A stretch of 44,470 bases of DNA from JBDLID01 sp039715055 (GTDB lineage: Bacteria > Desulfobacterota > Desulfobulbia > Desulfobulbales > Desulfocapsaceae), in NCBI GenBank assembly GCA_039715055.1, contig JBDLID010000007.1, forward strand, positions 1 to 44,470, in the 5' to 3' direction. Numbering within the stretch: position 1 is the stretch's first letter; each line of letters begins with the position of its first letter. The notes below the pieces were generated by a model, which did no database searches, was not told the origin of the DNA, and saw only the letters and a list, made by a program, of their open reading frames with translations. Made by a program: the position numbers and the translations under genes. Shown in pieces: positions 44,185 to 44,470 of the stretch.

Positions 44185-44279
44185 ATAGTTCTCCATTGGT
44201 GAGTGTGGGTTCTGGTTGCATCCGATGAAAATGCAACCAGACATATTAGTCAAAATTGAAAAAAAAACACCATTAAAAA

Positions 44280-44470
44280 ATGCTTCATATCGGGACTGTC
44301 GCCATTGAACCGCCACTTATCCTGGCTCCGCTTGCCGGATATTCAGATCTCCCCTTTCGCCTCCTCTGCAGGCGTTATGGGGCAGGTCTTGTCGTTTCGG
44401 AAATGATCAACTGCCACGGGCTGGTCTACTCCCAGAAAAAAACCATCGCCATGCTCCAGTCCGCAGAGGA
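44280..44470 (+). CDS. tRNA-dihydrouridine synthase, N-terminal part (cut by window edge)
   Basis: Sixty-three residues are visible from the ATG at 44280 to the right edge. IGTVAIEPPLILAPLAGYSD and LPFRLLCRRYGAGLVVSEM are the FMN-binding start of the Dus (DusB/NifR3) TIM barrel, with MAPMAGVTD replaced by LAPLAGYSD. The enzyme reduces uridine to dihydrouridine in the tRNA D-loop. Which Dus subtype cannot be decided from this part. It is divergent from the transketolase gene, about 95 bases away. Confidence 0.85.
   Translation, partial: MLHIGTVAIEPPLILAPLAGYSDLPFRLLCRRYGAGLVVSEMINCHGLVYSQKKTIAMLQSAE

Overview
The window looks like a chromosomal segment of a sulfur-metabolising, anaerobic Desulfobacterota bacterium, most like Desulfobulbales. 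This is inferred from the mix of multiheme c-type cytochromes, a periplasmic molybdopterin oxidoreductase, exported rhodaneses, sigma-54 regulators, CbiK and two in-frame-UGA (selenocysteine) genes. No rRNA, tRNA, CRISPR array, prophage or intact insertion sequence was seen.

Layout. 1-4064: end of a response regulator-GAF gene (-), rarA (+), then an exported UshA-like multiheme cytochrome whose reading frame crosses a UGA with a SECIS-like hairpin. 4065-12474: mostly housekeeping and unknown genes (DUF3144, Mn-dependent pyrophosphatase, DUF1992, GYF/AIM24, DUF533, CbiK, M18 aminopeptidase), with heptad repeats and a dispersed element between them. 12474-20669: a lytic transglycosylase, then a respiratory island. 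The island holds an octaheme tetrathionate reductase-family cytochrome (-), and divergently a PAS/sigma-54 activator, a TorD chaperone, a Tat-exported molybdopterin oxidoreductase and a four-cluster ferredoxin subunit (+). 20836-27021: an NtrC-type response regulator and its sensor kinase (-), a long AT-rich gap with a consensus-quality -24/-12 promoter, and a triple-rhodanese lipoprotein with an in-frame UGA and SECIS-like hairpin. 27220-44470: ettA, an HPt protein, a TsaC/YrdC-type gene, a purD-purE fusion, a TetR regulator with a recognisable operator, greA, a very large TPR/outer-membrane barrel protein, a DegT aminotransferase, rpoH, lepA, transketolase and the start of a dus gene.

How it may work together (inference). 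Two sigma-54 circuits control exported sulfur or nitrogen redox proteins. The PAS activator at 15175 probably drives the octaheme cytochrome from a -24/-12 element at 15005-15020, with repeated TTAACATT sites upstream of it. It may also drive the torD-molybdoenzyme operon. The kinase/regulator pair at 21077-24897 probably drives the selenocysteine rhodanese from the promoter at 25580-25595. The molybdoenzyme operon has no membrane-anchor gene, so a soluble cytochrome such as the adjacent octaheme protein could be its electron partner. Both proposed selenoproteins are exported, and their SECIS-like hairpins carry the same GGTCT apical loop. Coding starts were moved from the longest frame wherever a ribosome binding site favoured a later codon.
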